Assembly: GCA_965365655.1 (NCBI GenBank)
Contig: CBDUCN010000275.1
Span: forward strand, 1-7,319
DNA from: JBFHNV01 sp965365655
GTDB lineage: Bacteria > Pseudomonadota > Gammaproteobacteria > HK1
Length of the DNA stretch: 7,319 bases
Direction: 5' to 3'
Shown piece by piece: positions 1 through 6,168 of the stretch (position 1 is the stretch's first letter; every line of letters starts with the position of its first letter). The notes beneath the pieces are model-generated. The model did no database searches and was not told the DNA's origin. It saw nothing but the letters and a program-made list of their open reading frames with translations. The translations under genes and the position numbers were made by a program.

Positions 1-342
1 CTGAACGCCGCCAACCGCTCGATGTCCCTGGACGCGCCGGTGCGCGCCGGCGAGGACACGAGCTTTCTCGACCTGACCCCCGACCGCGACCAGCGCGACG
101 CGCCGGATTCCGTGCACGAGGGTGAGGTGGCGGCCATCGTGCGCCAGGTGATGAGCGACCTTCCGCAGCGCGAGGCCCGCATACTCAGTCTGCGCCTCGG
201 CATGGACGGCACCGAGCCACACACGCTGGAGGAGATCGGCGCGATCCTGGGCATCACCCGGGAGCGCACCCGCCAGCTCCAGAACCGCGCTCTGGATACC
301 GTGCGCAGCCGCTTGAAAGACGTCAGCGCAGCCCTCATCTGA
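1..342 (+). CDS. Sigma-70 family RNA polymerase sigma factor, C-terminal part (5' end outside window)
   Basis: This is the last 113 residues of a sigma factor; the frame is open from base 1 and ends in TGA at 340-342. The first residues resemble the end of region 3, with the SLDAPV motif followed by an acidic stretch (FLDLTPDRDQRD), as in primary and primary-like sigma factors. Next comes region 4: LPQREARILSLRLGMDG (region 4.1), then the -35 recognition helix-turn-helix HTLEEIGAILGITRERTRQLQNRAL (region 4.2). Sigma factors of this type direct core polymerase to -10/-35 promoters. The tail after region 4.2 (VRSRLKDVSAALI) does not match the usual RpoD ending, and the recognition helix reads RQLQNRAL where RpoD has RQIEAKAL. 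An alternative group 2 or RpoS/RpoH-like sigma factor is therefore more likely than the housekeeping one. The subgroup cannot be fixed without regions 1 and 2. An internal ATG at 22 is very unlikely to be the start because homology extends upstream of it. Confidence 0.9.
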   Translation: MNAANRSMSLDAPVRAGEDTSFLDLTPDRDQRDAPDSVHEGEVAAIVRQVMSDLPQREARILSLRLGMDGTEPHTLEEIGAILGITRERTRQLQNRALDTVRSRLKDVSAALI

Positions 343-393
343 CACTCAGCGGCGGTCGGCATTCTCCTCCCCCCGTTTGCCGGTCACCGTCAC

Positions 394-430
394 GCGGCTG
401 CAGGTCTCCCCCGGCCTGCAGCCGCACCTT
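394..430 (+). terminator. Strong hairpin after the sigma factor gene, probable terminator
   Basis: A perfect 11-bp inverted repeat, GCGGCTGCAGG at 394-404 and CCTGCAGCCGC at 415-425, encloses a 10-nt loop. It starts 51 bases after the sigma factor stop codon. Only a short T run (428-431, interrupted upstream by ACC) follows, so it is a weak match to an intrinsic terminator. It may act with Rho or protect the 3' end of the mRNA. Confidence 0.45.
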
Positions 431-468
431 TGTCGCGTGAGGGCGGGCCGCGTCGGGCGCGGGTAGAC

Positions 469-492
469 TTCGTCAAGACTCACGCTGACGAA
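469..492. promoter_or_regulatory. Inverted repeat TTCGTCA-N10-TGACGAA, candidate operator of the MerR-type gene
   Basis: The perfect 7-bp arms lie at 469-475 and 486-492, and the right arm ends 15 bases before the ATG of the MerR-type regulator. A -10-like hexamer TAGACA follows at 496-501. MerR-family proteins bind dyads placed between the -35 and -10 elements, and this arrangement fits that. Autoregulation is therefore a reasonable inference, but no good -35 element is visible and the function is not proven. Confidence 0.4.
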
Positions 493-507
493 CCCTAGAC
501 ATCACTC

Positions 508-1521
508 ATGAGCACCGACACTTCGATTCGCGGCGCGGACGAGGGCGCCTACCGCATCGGCGCCGCTGCGCGCCTCACGGGAATTTCCGCGCACACTCTG
601 CGCAAGTGGGAGGACCGCTACGGGCTGGTCGAGCCGCGGCGCAGCCCCGGCGGCGAGCGCCTGTACTCCGGCGCCGACGTCAAGCGGCTCGCGCTGGTGA
701 AGGACCTCGCGCGCAGCGGGATGTCGTTGCAGCGTCTCGCCGACCTGTCGATGTCCGAGCTCGAGCGCCTGTTTCAGCAGTCGCACTCCGAGCCGCTCGA
801 CGACATGGATCACGGCCCTGGCGTCGTGACCGTCGCCGCGGTAGGCGCCGCGTTGCCGACCCTGCTGACCCAGCAGGCGCGCCGGGTGCGGCGAATGCGG
901 CTCGCCGCGACGGCCGAGAGCGTGGACGCGGTTGCAGCGTCACTGTCCGGCGAAGGCAGCGGCGCCGCCATCGACGCCCCCATCGACGTGCTGATAGTGG
1001 AATGTCCCGTGGTGGATCGAGGCACCGGGCCCGAGGTGGAGCGCATGCTCGCCGCGGTCGGCGCACCGGCGGCGGTGCTGGTGTACGGCTTCGGCGCACG
1101 CTCGGACGTGGACGCGCTGCGCCGGCGCAACGTCGCGCTGCTGCGGGCGCCGGCAGACGCGGTGGAGCTCGAGCGCCTGTGCCTGGGGCTGGTGGCCTCG
1201 CTGGCCGAGAGCTGGCCGGCCCGCCCGGTGCTGCGGCCGCTGGCCGACGACACGCCGATCCCGGAGCGGCGCTGGGGCCACGCGACGCTCGCCAGGGTCG
1301 CCGGCATGTCCACCAGCATCGCGTGCGAGTGCCCGCGTCATCTCGCCGATCTCGTGATGAGCCTGTCGGCCTTCGAGGAGTACAGCGCGCAGTGCGAGAA
1401 CCGCAACGACGAGGACGCGGTGATGCACCACTACCTGCGCATCACGGCCGCCACGAGCCGGGCGCTGTTCGAGGACGCGCTGGAGCGCGTTGCGCGTCAC
1501 GAAGGGCTGGACCTCGAGTGA
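508..1521 (+). CDS. MerR family transcriptional regulator with C-terminal Cys/His-containing domain
   Basis: This is a 337-aa DNA-binding regulator. Residues 15-83 form a MerR-type winged helix-turn-helix: YRIGAAARLTGISAHTLRKWEDRYGL is followed by the wing (EPRRSPGGERLYS) and the dimerisation-side helices (LVKDLARSGMSLQRLADLS). The W-E-D-R-Y-G and R-x-x-G-G-x-R-x-Y signatures match the CarA/CarH/LitR branch of MerR proteins. Residues about 105-235 alternate beta and alpha segments (VVTVAAVG, IDVLIVECPVVD, AAVLVYGF) as in a Rossmann-like sensor fold. The DxHxxG motif that binds cobalamin in CarH and LitR is absent, so B12 light sensing is not supported. Residues about 250-337 form a separate helical domain with C273-E-C275-P-R-H278, C296 and H307-H308, possibly a metal site. 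No clear Shine-Dalgarno precedes the ATG at 508, and a -10-like TAGACA ends only 6 bases before it, so a leaderless mRNA is possible. The DNA-binding role is secure; ligand and targets are unknown. Confidence 0.88.
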   Translation: MSTDTSIRGADEGAYRIGAAARLTGISAHTLRKWEDRYGLVEPRRSPGGERLYSGADVKRLALVKDLARSGMSLQRLADLSMSELERLFQQSHSEPLDDMDHGPGVVTVAAVGAALPTLLTQQARRVRRMRLAATAESVDAVAASLSGEGSGAAIDAPIDVLIVECPVVDRGTGPEVERMLAAVGAPAAVLVYGFGARSDVDALRRRNVALLRAPADAVELERLCLGLVASLAESWPARPVLRPLADDTPIPERRWGHATLARVAGMSTSIACECPRHLADLVMSLSAFEEYSAQCENRNDEDAVMHHYLRITAATSRALFEDALERVARHEGLDLE

Positions 1522-1619
1522 CGCGCTGACCGCGCCCGGGATCGTGGCGCGGCTGCCGGGGGCCATCGCGCCGACCCGGTGGAATCCCAAAATCGGGCCG
1601 TAGAACACGAAGGTGTAGT

Positions 1620-1649
1620 TTGAGCGGCCCAGATCCGAATTCCTATACT
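1620..1649 (+). promoter_or_regulatory. Sigma-70-type promoter of the outer-membrane protein gene
   Basis: A -35 hexamer TTGAGC at 1620-1625 and a -10 hexamer TATACT at 1644-1649 are separated by 18 bases. They stand out in an otherwise GC-rich region, and the expected transcription start near 1656 would leave a leader of about 26 bases. This suggests the gene is transcribed separately from the MerR-type gene. Confidence 0.6.
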
Positions 1650-1667
1650 CGTACGTTTGTATCGCTC

Positions 1668-1673
1668 GAGGGG
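1668..1673 (+). promoter_or_regulatory. Ribosome binding site GAGGGG of the outer-membrane protein gene
   Basis: GAGGGG lies 8 bases before the ATG at 1682. It fixes that start and agrees with the signal peptide beginning there. Confidence 0.7.
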
Positions 1674-1681
1674 AACACCGG

Positions 1682-3124
1682 ATGAACGTCACGCGCCGCA
1701 GCCTTCCCGCCGTCGTGGCAGCCGTCCTGTACGGCGCCGCGTCGCCCGCGCACGCGCAGTTCGGCGAGCGCGACATCACGGCCCGCGACCAGGCGCTCGA
1801 GCAGATCGAACGGATCGATGCGGTGACGCGTGCGGCGCGCGAAGGCATCGACTACAGCGACGTGCCGGGCGGTCCCGTGAGCTTTGCCGAGGTGCTCCGG
1901 GCTCCGGACGATCCGGACCTGAACATGCGCTACGCGCGAACGCAGATCGCGGAGGGAAACCTGCGCGGCGCCGCGGCGACGCTGGAGCGGGTGCTCGCGT
2001 CGGTCCCCGACGCGACGCAGGTGCGCCTGCTCTACGCGTTCGTGCTGTACCGCCTCGACAGCGCCGAGGCCGCCCGCGCACAGATCGAGCGCGTGCGGGA
2101 GGGCCAGCCCGACGAGCGCACCCTCGCGCGCACGGACCGCCTCGAATCGCTCATCGCGCGGCGCGAGCGGCGCACCCGCGTCGGGATGACCGTCGGTGGC
2201 GGCGTGTCGTATCGCACCAACGCGAACTACGCTCCCGACTCGAAGCGCATCGACGCGATCGTGAACTTCTTCGGTACGCCGCTGCAGCTGCGGAACATCC
2301 CGGTCGCGGGCGCCGAGGACGATGTCGCGTGGCTCGGGCAGGTCGGCCTGGACGTGAGCCATGACCTCGGCAACCAGGCCGGCGACGAGGTCTACGGGGG
2401 CGTGGACGCGTTCTTCAACGAGCAGGTCACCGTCGACACCAACGACTACCGCTCCTTCGACGGCCGGGTGGGGCTTCGCAAGCAGCTCTCCTTCGCCGAC
2501 CTCGACGTGCAGCTCGGCGGGTCGCACTTCCGGCTCGACGGCGAGGCCTTCGTGAACACCGTGGGCGTGCAGCTGTCGCTGGAGCGGCGCTTCATGGACG
2601 GACGCCTCACGCTGCGCGGGCGCCACCGCACGGCCTACGAGAGCTTCGACGTCGCCGACGACTTCACCGCGCAGCGCACCGGCGCGCGCTTCGACTTCGA
2701 CGTCAATGCCCGCTACGTGCTCGCGCCCGCTCACCGCATCGACGCCGGGGTCGGCTACACGTCGAAGCGCGCGCGGCGCGACTTCCGCGAGTACGACGCG
2801 GCGCGATTCAGCCTCGCGCACGTCTGGCTCCTGGCCCGCGGGATGTACCTGGTGAACCGGCTGCGCTACGGCGTCGACCTGTATGACGAGCCGAACCCGT
2901 TCGTCTCCAGCACCCGGCGTCGCGACGACGACCTGGGCTACCAGCTCATCTTCGCCGGCACGCTGGCCGGCCTCGCCCCGGCCGGCATGCTGACCCGGGG
3001 GCTGCGCGACGTCGCGTTCAGCGTCACCGGCACGCTGACCCGCGCCGACAGCAACATCCAGAACTTCGAGTACGACGACGCGGGCGTCGAGGTTTTCCTC
3101 AGCAAGCGCTTCGACCTGTTCTGA
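1682..3124 (+). CDS. TPR-containing outer-membrane beta-barrel protein, Slam-like (DUF560-type)
   Basis: This 480-aa protein is predicted to sit in the outer membrane. Residues 1-25 are a Sec signal peptide: basic n-region NVTRRS, hydrophobic VVAAVLYGAA, and cleavage after AHA. Residues about 79-145 are helical and resemble one or two TPR units (NMRYARTQIAEGNLRGAAATLERV, then LLYAFVLYRLDSAEAARAQI). From about residue 166 the chain changes to alternating strands rich in Tyr, Phe, Arg and Gly (GMTVGGGVSYRTNANYAP and onward). It ends in VEVFLSKRFDLF, with the terminal aromatic residue typical of BAM-assembled barrels. A TPR-like periplasmic domain plus a C-terminal barrel in about 480 residues is the architecture of surface lipoprotein assembly modifiers (Slam, DUF560). 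That family moves lipoproteins, and some soluble proteins, to the cell surface. Export and barrel calls are strong; the Slam assignment is from architecture only. The gene has its own promoter and converges on a FecR-domain gene. Confidence 0.75.
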   Translation: MNVTRRSLPAVVAAVLYGAASPAHAQFGERDITARDQALEQIERIDAVTRAAREGIDYSDVPGGPVSFAEVLRAPDDPDLNMRYARTQIAEGNLRGAAATLERVLASVPDATQVRLLYAFVLYRLDSAEAARAQIERVREGQPDERTLARTDRLESLIARRERRTRVGMTVGGGVSYRTNANYAPDSKRIDAIVNFFGTPLQLRNIPVAGAEDDVAWLGQVGLDVSHDLGNQAGDEVYGGVDAFFNEQVTVDTNDYRSFDGRVGLRKQLSFADLDVQLGGSHFRLDGEAFVNTVGVQLSLERRFMDGRLTLRGRHRTAYESFDVADDFTAQRTGARFDFDVNARYVLAPAHRIDAGVGYTSKRARRDFREYDAARFSLAHVWLLARGMYLVNRLRYGVDLYDEPNPFVSSTRRRDDDLGYQLIFAGTLAGLAPAGMLTRGLRDVAFSVTGTLTRADSNIQNFEYDDAGVEVFLSKRFDLF

Positions 3125-3129
3125 CGAAA

Positions 3130-3211
3130 AAGGGGGACAGTGCACACATTTCCCCCTGCGACCTCGATGCCCGACGAGGCGCGAACGGGACATGTGTGCA
3201 CTGTCCCCCTT
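3130..3211. repeat. REP/BIME-like palindromic element between convergent genes
   Basis: The arms AAGGGGGACAGTGCACACAT (3130-3149) and its exact reverse complement (3192-3211) are 20 bp each. After one mismatch the pairing continues for 4 bp (3151-3154 with 3187-3190). An inner hairpin, CCTCG at 3162-3166 with CGAGG at 3175-3179, lies in the middle and can extend with one bulged A. GGGGACAG...CACAC arms resemble intergenic palindromes that RAYT-type (REP-associated tyrosine) transposases mobilise. No transposase is in the window. The element begins 5 bases after the stop of the barrel gene. It could form a long hairpin at both 3' ends. Confidence 0.75.
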
Positions 3212-3212
3212 C

Positions 3213-3243
3213 AAAAAAAAGAGCCCGCGACTGGCGCGGGCTC
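3213..3243 (-). terminator. Rho-independent terminator of the FecR-domain gene
   Basis: Read on the minus strand, a perfect 9-bp stem (GAGCCCGCG, loop CCAGT, CGCGGGCTC; plus positions 3221-3243) is followed by eight T residues (plus 3213-3220). It lies 26 bases past the stop codon of the FecR-domain gene. This is a textbook intrinsic terminator in the minus direction. The plus direction lacks a T run after the stem. Confidence 0.9.
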
Positions 3244-3269
3244 ATGAGGGGAAGGAAAACGGCGGGCGG

Positions 3270-4676
3270 CTACTGCGGGAAGTTGTTGTTGCCGCCGGGG
3301 CGCACCAGGCGCTCGTCGAACTTGTCCTCCTCGGTCTCCAGGCGCAGGCGGAAGAACTTCGCGACCGCGCCGTTGCCCGCGTTGCGGATCCGGATGCGGC
3401 CCTCGCACACGCCGACGCAGTCCGCCTTGTTGATCAGCGTGCCGTCCTCGGAGCGCAGGTCCAGCCGCTCGAAGATCGGGGCGCCGTCCACCGCGACGTC
3501 CCACGACAGCTCGCCGTTGGCCACGTCCTCGGTCTGGATGTTCTCGAAGCCCACGTAGTCCAGCTCGCCCGGCGCCGCGGTGCCGAACTCGAAGCGGAAG
3601 TCGAAGGTGCCGCCTTCCTCCATGCGCAGCCCGCTCTCGGCGTAGCGGCCCTCCCGGTTCTGCACGTCGTTGAGGTCCGCGAGCTTCGTGTACGGCAGCC
3701 CCTGCACGAAGTCGTCGTCCTCGAGGATGCGCCCGACCAGGTCCTGCTGGCGCCGGGTGCGGTCGTCCTCGTCGCGATCCTCGGCGTAGTGGTCCTTGTC
3801 GTCGTAGTCGTCGTCGTCGAGCTTCGCGAGGTAGTCGTCGTCGTCATCATCGGTATGCCGGCGGCGCTGGCGGTGCTTGCGCCCGTGGTAGGGCTCCGAC
3901 GCGTCCTCCGGGTCGTCGTCGGCGCCGTAGCGTGCGCGGCGGCTGCGCGGCGGGCCGTCGTCGCCGCCGCGGCGGTAGCCGACCAGGCTCGCGACGAGCT
4001 GGCCGAACTCTCGCCCGCTCATCTCGAAGGGCTCGCTGACCTCGCCGTCGGCGTTCACGGTGACGGCGTAGCCGGCGCGGTAGACGAGGATCTCGTCCTC
4101 CGCGGTGCGCACCGCGGCGCCCTTCTTCGGTATGAACACGAAGGAGCCCTTCTTCTCCAGGCTCTCGCGCCGCGCGCCGGGGCCCACCAGCCCGACGGTG
4201 TCGCCCTCGGGTCCGGCATAGCCGGCCACCACGGTGCCGCGCAGCGACACGGTGCCGCTCGGCAGGTCCACGGTGATGCGGTCCGGGTGCGCCTCGCCGA
4301 TGCGCCCGCTGGTGACCTTGAACGCGCCGCGCGCGACGCTCGCGTGGATCTCGCCGTCCGCGTCGGCGGCGTCATAGCTGTAGCGCTCGAGCTGGAAGCG
4401 GGTGTCCTCGCCGAGGCTGAACACGGTCTCGTCGGTGAGCAGCACCTGCAGCGCGGCCCCGGGACCGGTGTGGATGCGGTCGCCCGGCGAGACCACCTCG
4501 CCCCCGCGCAGCGGCTGCGGCGTGCCGCCGCCCGCCGGCGTCACGGTGACGTCGCCGCGCACCGCGGCGGCCACCCCGAAGCCGTCCGCCGGAGTGGCGC
4601 CGGCCGCCTGCGCGCCGATGCCCAGAGCGCACAGCACGAGCGCGCGGGCGGCCTGTCGATGGAATCTCGTCGTCAT
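3270..4676 (-). CDS. Secreted FecR-domain protein with Asp-rich linker
   Basis: This 468-aa protein is predicted to be exported. Residues 1-25 are a signal peptide: basic RFHRQAAR, hydrophobic ALVLCALGIGAQA. A FecR domain spans about residues 38-150, with VRGDVTV, PGDRIHTGPGAALQVLLTDETVFSLGEDTRFQL and the closing LPSGTVSLRGTVVAG. In FecR itself this domain is periplasmic and relays an outer-membrane signal to an inner-membrane anti-sigma region. Here there is no N-terminal transmembrane anti-sigma segment, so the protein is a stand-alone exported FecR protein rather than a sigma regulator. Residues about 235-310 are a highly charged linker: a basic part (GRKHRQRRRH) runs into D276-D281 and further DDDD and DDKD clusters. 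Residues about 340-468 look like a beta-rich domain with a close pair C420/C424 that could form a disulfide. The ATG at 4676 is preferred to an upstream TTG at 4691 because GGGGG lies 8 bases before it. The specific role is unknown; pairing with the convergent barrel protein is inferred. Confidence 0.8.
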   Translation of the reverse strand: MTTRFHRQAARALVLCALGIGAQAAGATPADGFGVAAAVRGDVTVTPAGGGTPQPLRGGEVVSPGDRIHTGPGAALQVLLTDETVFSLGEDTRFQLERYSYDAADADGEIHASVARGAFKVTSGRIGEAHPDRITVDLPSGTVSLRGTVVAGYAGPEGDTVGLVGPGARRESLEKKGSFVFIPKKGAAVRTAEDEILVYRAGYAVTVNADGEVSEPFEMSGREFGQLVASLVGYRRGGDDGPPRSRRARYGADDDPEDASEPYHGRKHRQRRRHTDDDDDDYLAKLDDDDYDDKDHYAEDRDEDDRTRRQQDLVGRILEDDDFVQGLPYTKLADLNDVQNREGRYAESGLRMEEGGTFDFRFEFGTAAPGELDYVGFENIQTEDVANGELSWDVAVDGAPIFERLDLRSEDGTLINKADCVGVCEGRIRIRNAGNGAVAKFFRLRLETEEDKFDERLVRPGGNNNFPQ

Positions 4677-4684
4677 GTCGTATA

Positions 4685-4690
4685 CCCCCA
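4685..4690 (-). promoter_or_regulatory. Ribosome binding site TGGGGG that sets the FecR-gene start
   Basis: On the minus strand TGGGGG lies 8 bases before the ATG at 4676. It overlaps the only other in-frame candidate (TTG at 4691), which has no site of its own, so the shorter start is favoured. No convincing -35/-10 pair is visible in the 151 bases between this gene and the AbrB gene. Confidence 0.5.
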
Positions 4691-4764
4691 AGGTCCTGGC
4701 CGGCGCCCGCGATGGGTCGGAACGGCGGCGTTTCCGTCAGAGCAGAACGTTAAGGGCGGGGTTT

Positions 4765-4788
4765 GCGGGCTTCTGTGAGGCGGCCCGC
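4765..4788 (-). terminator. Weak hairpin after the AbrB-family gene
   Basis: A 6-bp stem (GCGGGC at 4765-4770, GCCCGC at 4783-4788) with a 12-nt loop lies about 40 bases past the AbrB stop codon. No T run follows on the minus strand, so it may not terminate. The AbrB and FecR-domain genes could then be partly co-transcribed. Confidence 0.2.
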
Positions 4789-4827
4789 AGATCGTGCCGG
4801 GAAGGAAGCGGGTCGATAGCGTCCCGA

Positions 4828-6042
4828 TCAATCGCCCGGCGGGTCGCCGGGCGGCGGCGCGTCCCGGCGCCGTCCGAAGCGCTCCAGGAGCCGGAACAGC
4901 AACGGCGCCGTGATCACGATGAGGCCGATGCGGAACACGTGGTGGGTCGCGACGAAGGCGGTCTCGATCCCCAGCGCGAGCGCGATCATGCTCATCTCGG
5001 CGAGACCGCCGGGCGAATAGGCCAGGATCAGCGGTTCCAGCCCGAGGTCGGTGGCGCCGTTCACCGTCCACGCGAACGCGAGGGTGGTGAGCAGCATCAG
5101 CACCGTGGATCCCGCCGACGCGGTGATGGTGGCGCCCACCTGCGCGAGCGGCACCCCCGAGAAGCGCGAGCCCACGGCGCAGCCGATCACGACCTGCGCC
5201 ATCGCGACCAGCTCCCAGGGCGGCGGCGAGTGCGACAGCCCGGTGATGTGCACCGCGGCGCTCGCGAGCATGGGGCCGACCATCCGGTACGCCGGCAGGC
5301 GCAGCGCGCGGCCCAGGAACGGGCCCACGACGGCCGCTGCCACCAGCGCCCACATCTCGCGCCACTCGGCGTCCGCGAGCGCGAGTCCCTGCCCGGTGGT
5401 GTTCGCCGCCTCGCCCTCCACGAAGCGGAAGCCGAACGGGATGATCATCACCACCATCAGCACCCGTGCCGCGTGCACCAGCGCGATGCGGCGGTCGTCG
5501 CCGCCCAGCGCGCCGCCGGCGATCACCATCTCGCTCAGCCCGCCGGGGGTCGCGGAGAAGTACGCGGTGACGCGGTCGAACTTCTGCACGCGGCGGAAAT
5601 AGACGTACAGCACGCCGGTCACGGCGCCCACGTAGAGCGCGAGCCCTGCCATGGACAGCGGCCAGCGCGCCACGCTGTCCAGCACCTCCGGGGTGAAGGC
5701 GCTGCCGAGGAACACGCCGAGGATGGTGACGAACAGCCCGCGCATGCGCGGCGGCAGCTTCAGCCGCGCGCCGGCCAGCGACGCCACGGTGGTGAACACC
5801 ATCGCGCCCAGCATCCAGGCGAGCGGCAGCTCGAACGCGAAGAACGCGGCGCCGCCCAGCGCGCCGATTGCGAGGGTGCGGAGGATGCGTGCGGCGTCCA
5901 CGCGTCCGAGCCAGCCGCGCGGCGCGGCCGGCCGGCCGCGCGGCTGCGCCTCCGGCGGCGCCTCGTCGTCGCCGCCGGCGCTCACGCCCCGCGTCCCGCG
6001 GGCCGTCCCGCGGCCGGCGCGCGGCCCTGCGGCGCGTCGCAC
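4828..6042 (-). CDS. AbrB family integral membrane protein
   Basis: This protein of up to 404 aa sits in the inner membrane. It belongs to the AbrB family of Gram-negative membrane proteins (named after E. coli AbrB, sometimes mislabelled 'ammonia monooxygenase', and unrelated to the Bacillus DNA-binding AbrB). It has about ten hydrophobic segments from residue 52 on. The family's internal duplication is visible. LPLAWMLGAM at 72-81 pairs with LPAYRMVGPM at 249-258. ATPGGLSEMVIAGGALG at 164-180 pairs with YSPGGLAEMSMIALALG at 342-358. The conserved FVATHHVFRI stretch (363-372) follows the second copy. The substrate is not established; transport is inferred for the family. The longest frame starts with GTG at 6042. 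The first 47 residues are polar and Arg/Pro-rich, unlike the family, so a later GTG (5985, or the one at residue 48 just before the first membrane segment) may be the true start. It is divergent from the CoA-transferase gene. Confidence 0.88.
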   Translation of the reverse strand: MRRAAGPRAGRGTARGTRGVSAGGDDEAPPEAQPRGRPAAPRGWLGRVDAARILRTLAIGALGGAAFFAFELPLAWMLGAMVFTTVASLAGARLKLPPRMRGLFVTILGVFLGSAFTPEVLDSVARWPLSMAGLALYVGAVTGVLYVYFRRVQKFDRVTAYFSATPGGLSEMVIAGGALGGDDRRIALVHAARVLMVVMIIPFGFRFVEGEAANTTGQGLALADAEWREMWALVAAAVVGPFLGRALRLPAYRMVGPMLASAAVHITGLSHSPPPWELVAMAQVVIGCAVGSRFSGVPLAQVGATITASAGSTVLMLLTTLAFAWTVNGATDLGLEPLILAYSPGGLAEMSMIALALGIETAFVATHHVFRIGLIVITAPLLFRLLERFGRRRDAPPPGDPPGD

Positions 6043-6119
6043 GATCCGGCGGCTCTCATGAACGTGGGCTCGACATCACCCGGGCACTCCGGCGCATCGC
6101 CGGCGGTTGCGCGCGGCGA

Positions 6120-6141
6120 CGTATATTACCGTCCGTATACG
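6120..6141. promoter_or_regulatory. AT-rich dyad CGTATA-N10-TATACG in the divergent intergenic region
   Basis: The perfect 6-bp arms at 6120-6125 and 6136-6141 are separated by 10 bases. They lie 27 bases before the CoA-transferase ATG and about 80 bases before the GTG at 6042. TATATT (6122-6127) and TATACG are the only -10-like AT-rich stretches in this intergenic region. TTGCGC at 6107 is at the wrong distance from either to be a -35 element. The dyad may be a promoter core and an operator for one or both divergent genes; no regulator can be named. Confidence 0.35.
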
Positions 6142-6168
6142 CCCCCACCGCCGCACCCGGTCTCCGCC

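Noticed and set aside
823..1212. Cobalamin-binding (CarH/LitR) function for the MerR-type regulator
   Set aside because: No DxHxxG motif is present in the middle domain, so B12 binding is not supported despite the CarH-like HTH.
606..1529. 307-codon plus-strand frame overlapping the MerR-type gene
   Set aside because: It is an Arg/Ala-rich out-of-frame translation of the regulator gene.
1546..1572. Hairpin GGCGCG/CGCGCC after the MerR-type gene as a terminator
   Set aside because: The stem is only 6 bp with a 15-nt loop and no T run follows; such pairs arise often in GC-rich DNA.
1643..3214. 523-codon open frame on the minus strand opposite the barrel-protein gene
   Set aside because: It is an antisense shadow: high GC at the third codon position of the real gene removes stop codons on the other strand. 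Its translation is low complexity (V, A, R, E, H) with no domain, and it crosses the REP-like element.
4629..4676. Possible lipobox (LVLC, Cys16) in the FecR-domain protein's signal peptide
   Set aside because: The residue before Cys is Leu instead of Gly, Ala or Ser, and the hydrophobic region continues past it. An ordinary signal peptidase I site near residues 24-26 fits better.
3192..4778. 528-codon open frame on the plus strand opposite the FecR-domain gene
   Set aside because: The minus-strand frame has a signal peptide, a FecR domain, a ribosome binding site and a terminator. The plus-strand translation is a valine/alanine-rich shadow and starts inside the REP-like palindrome.
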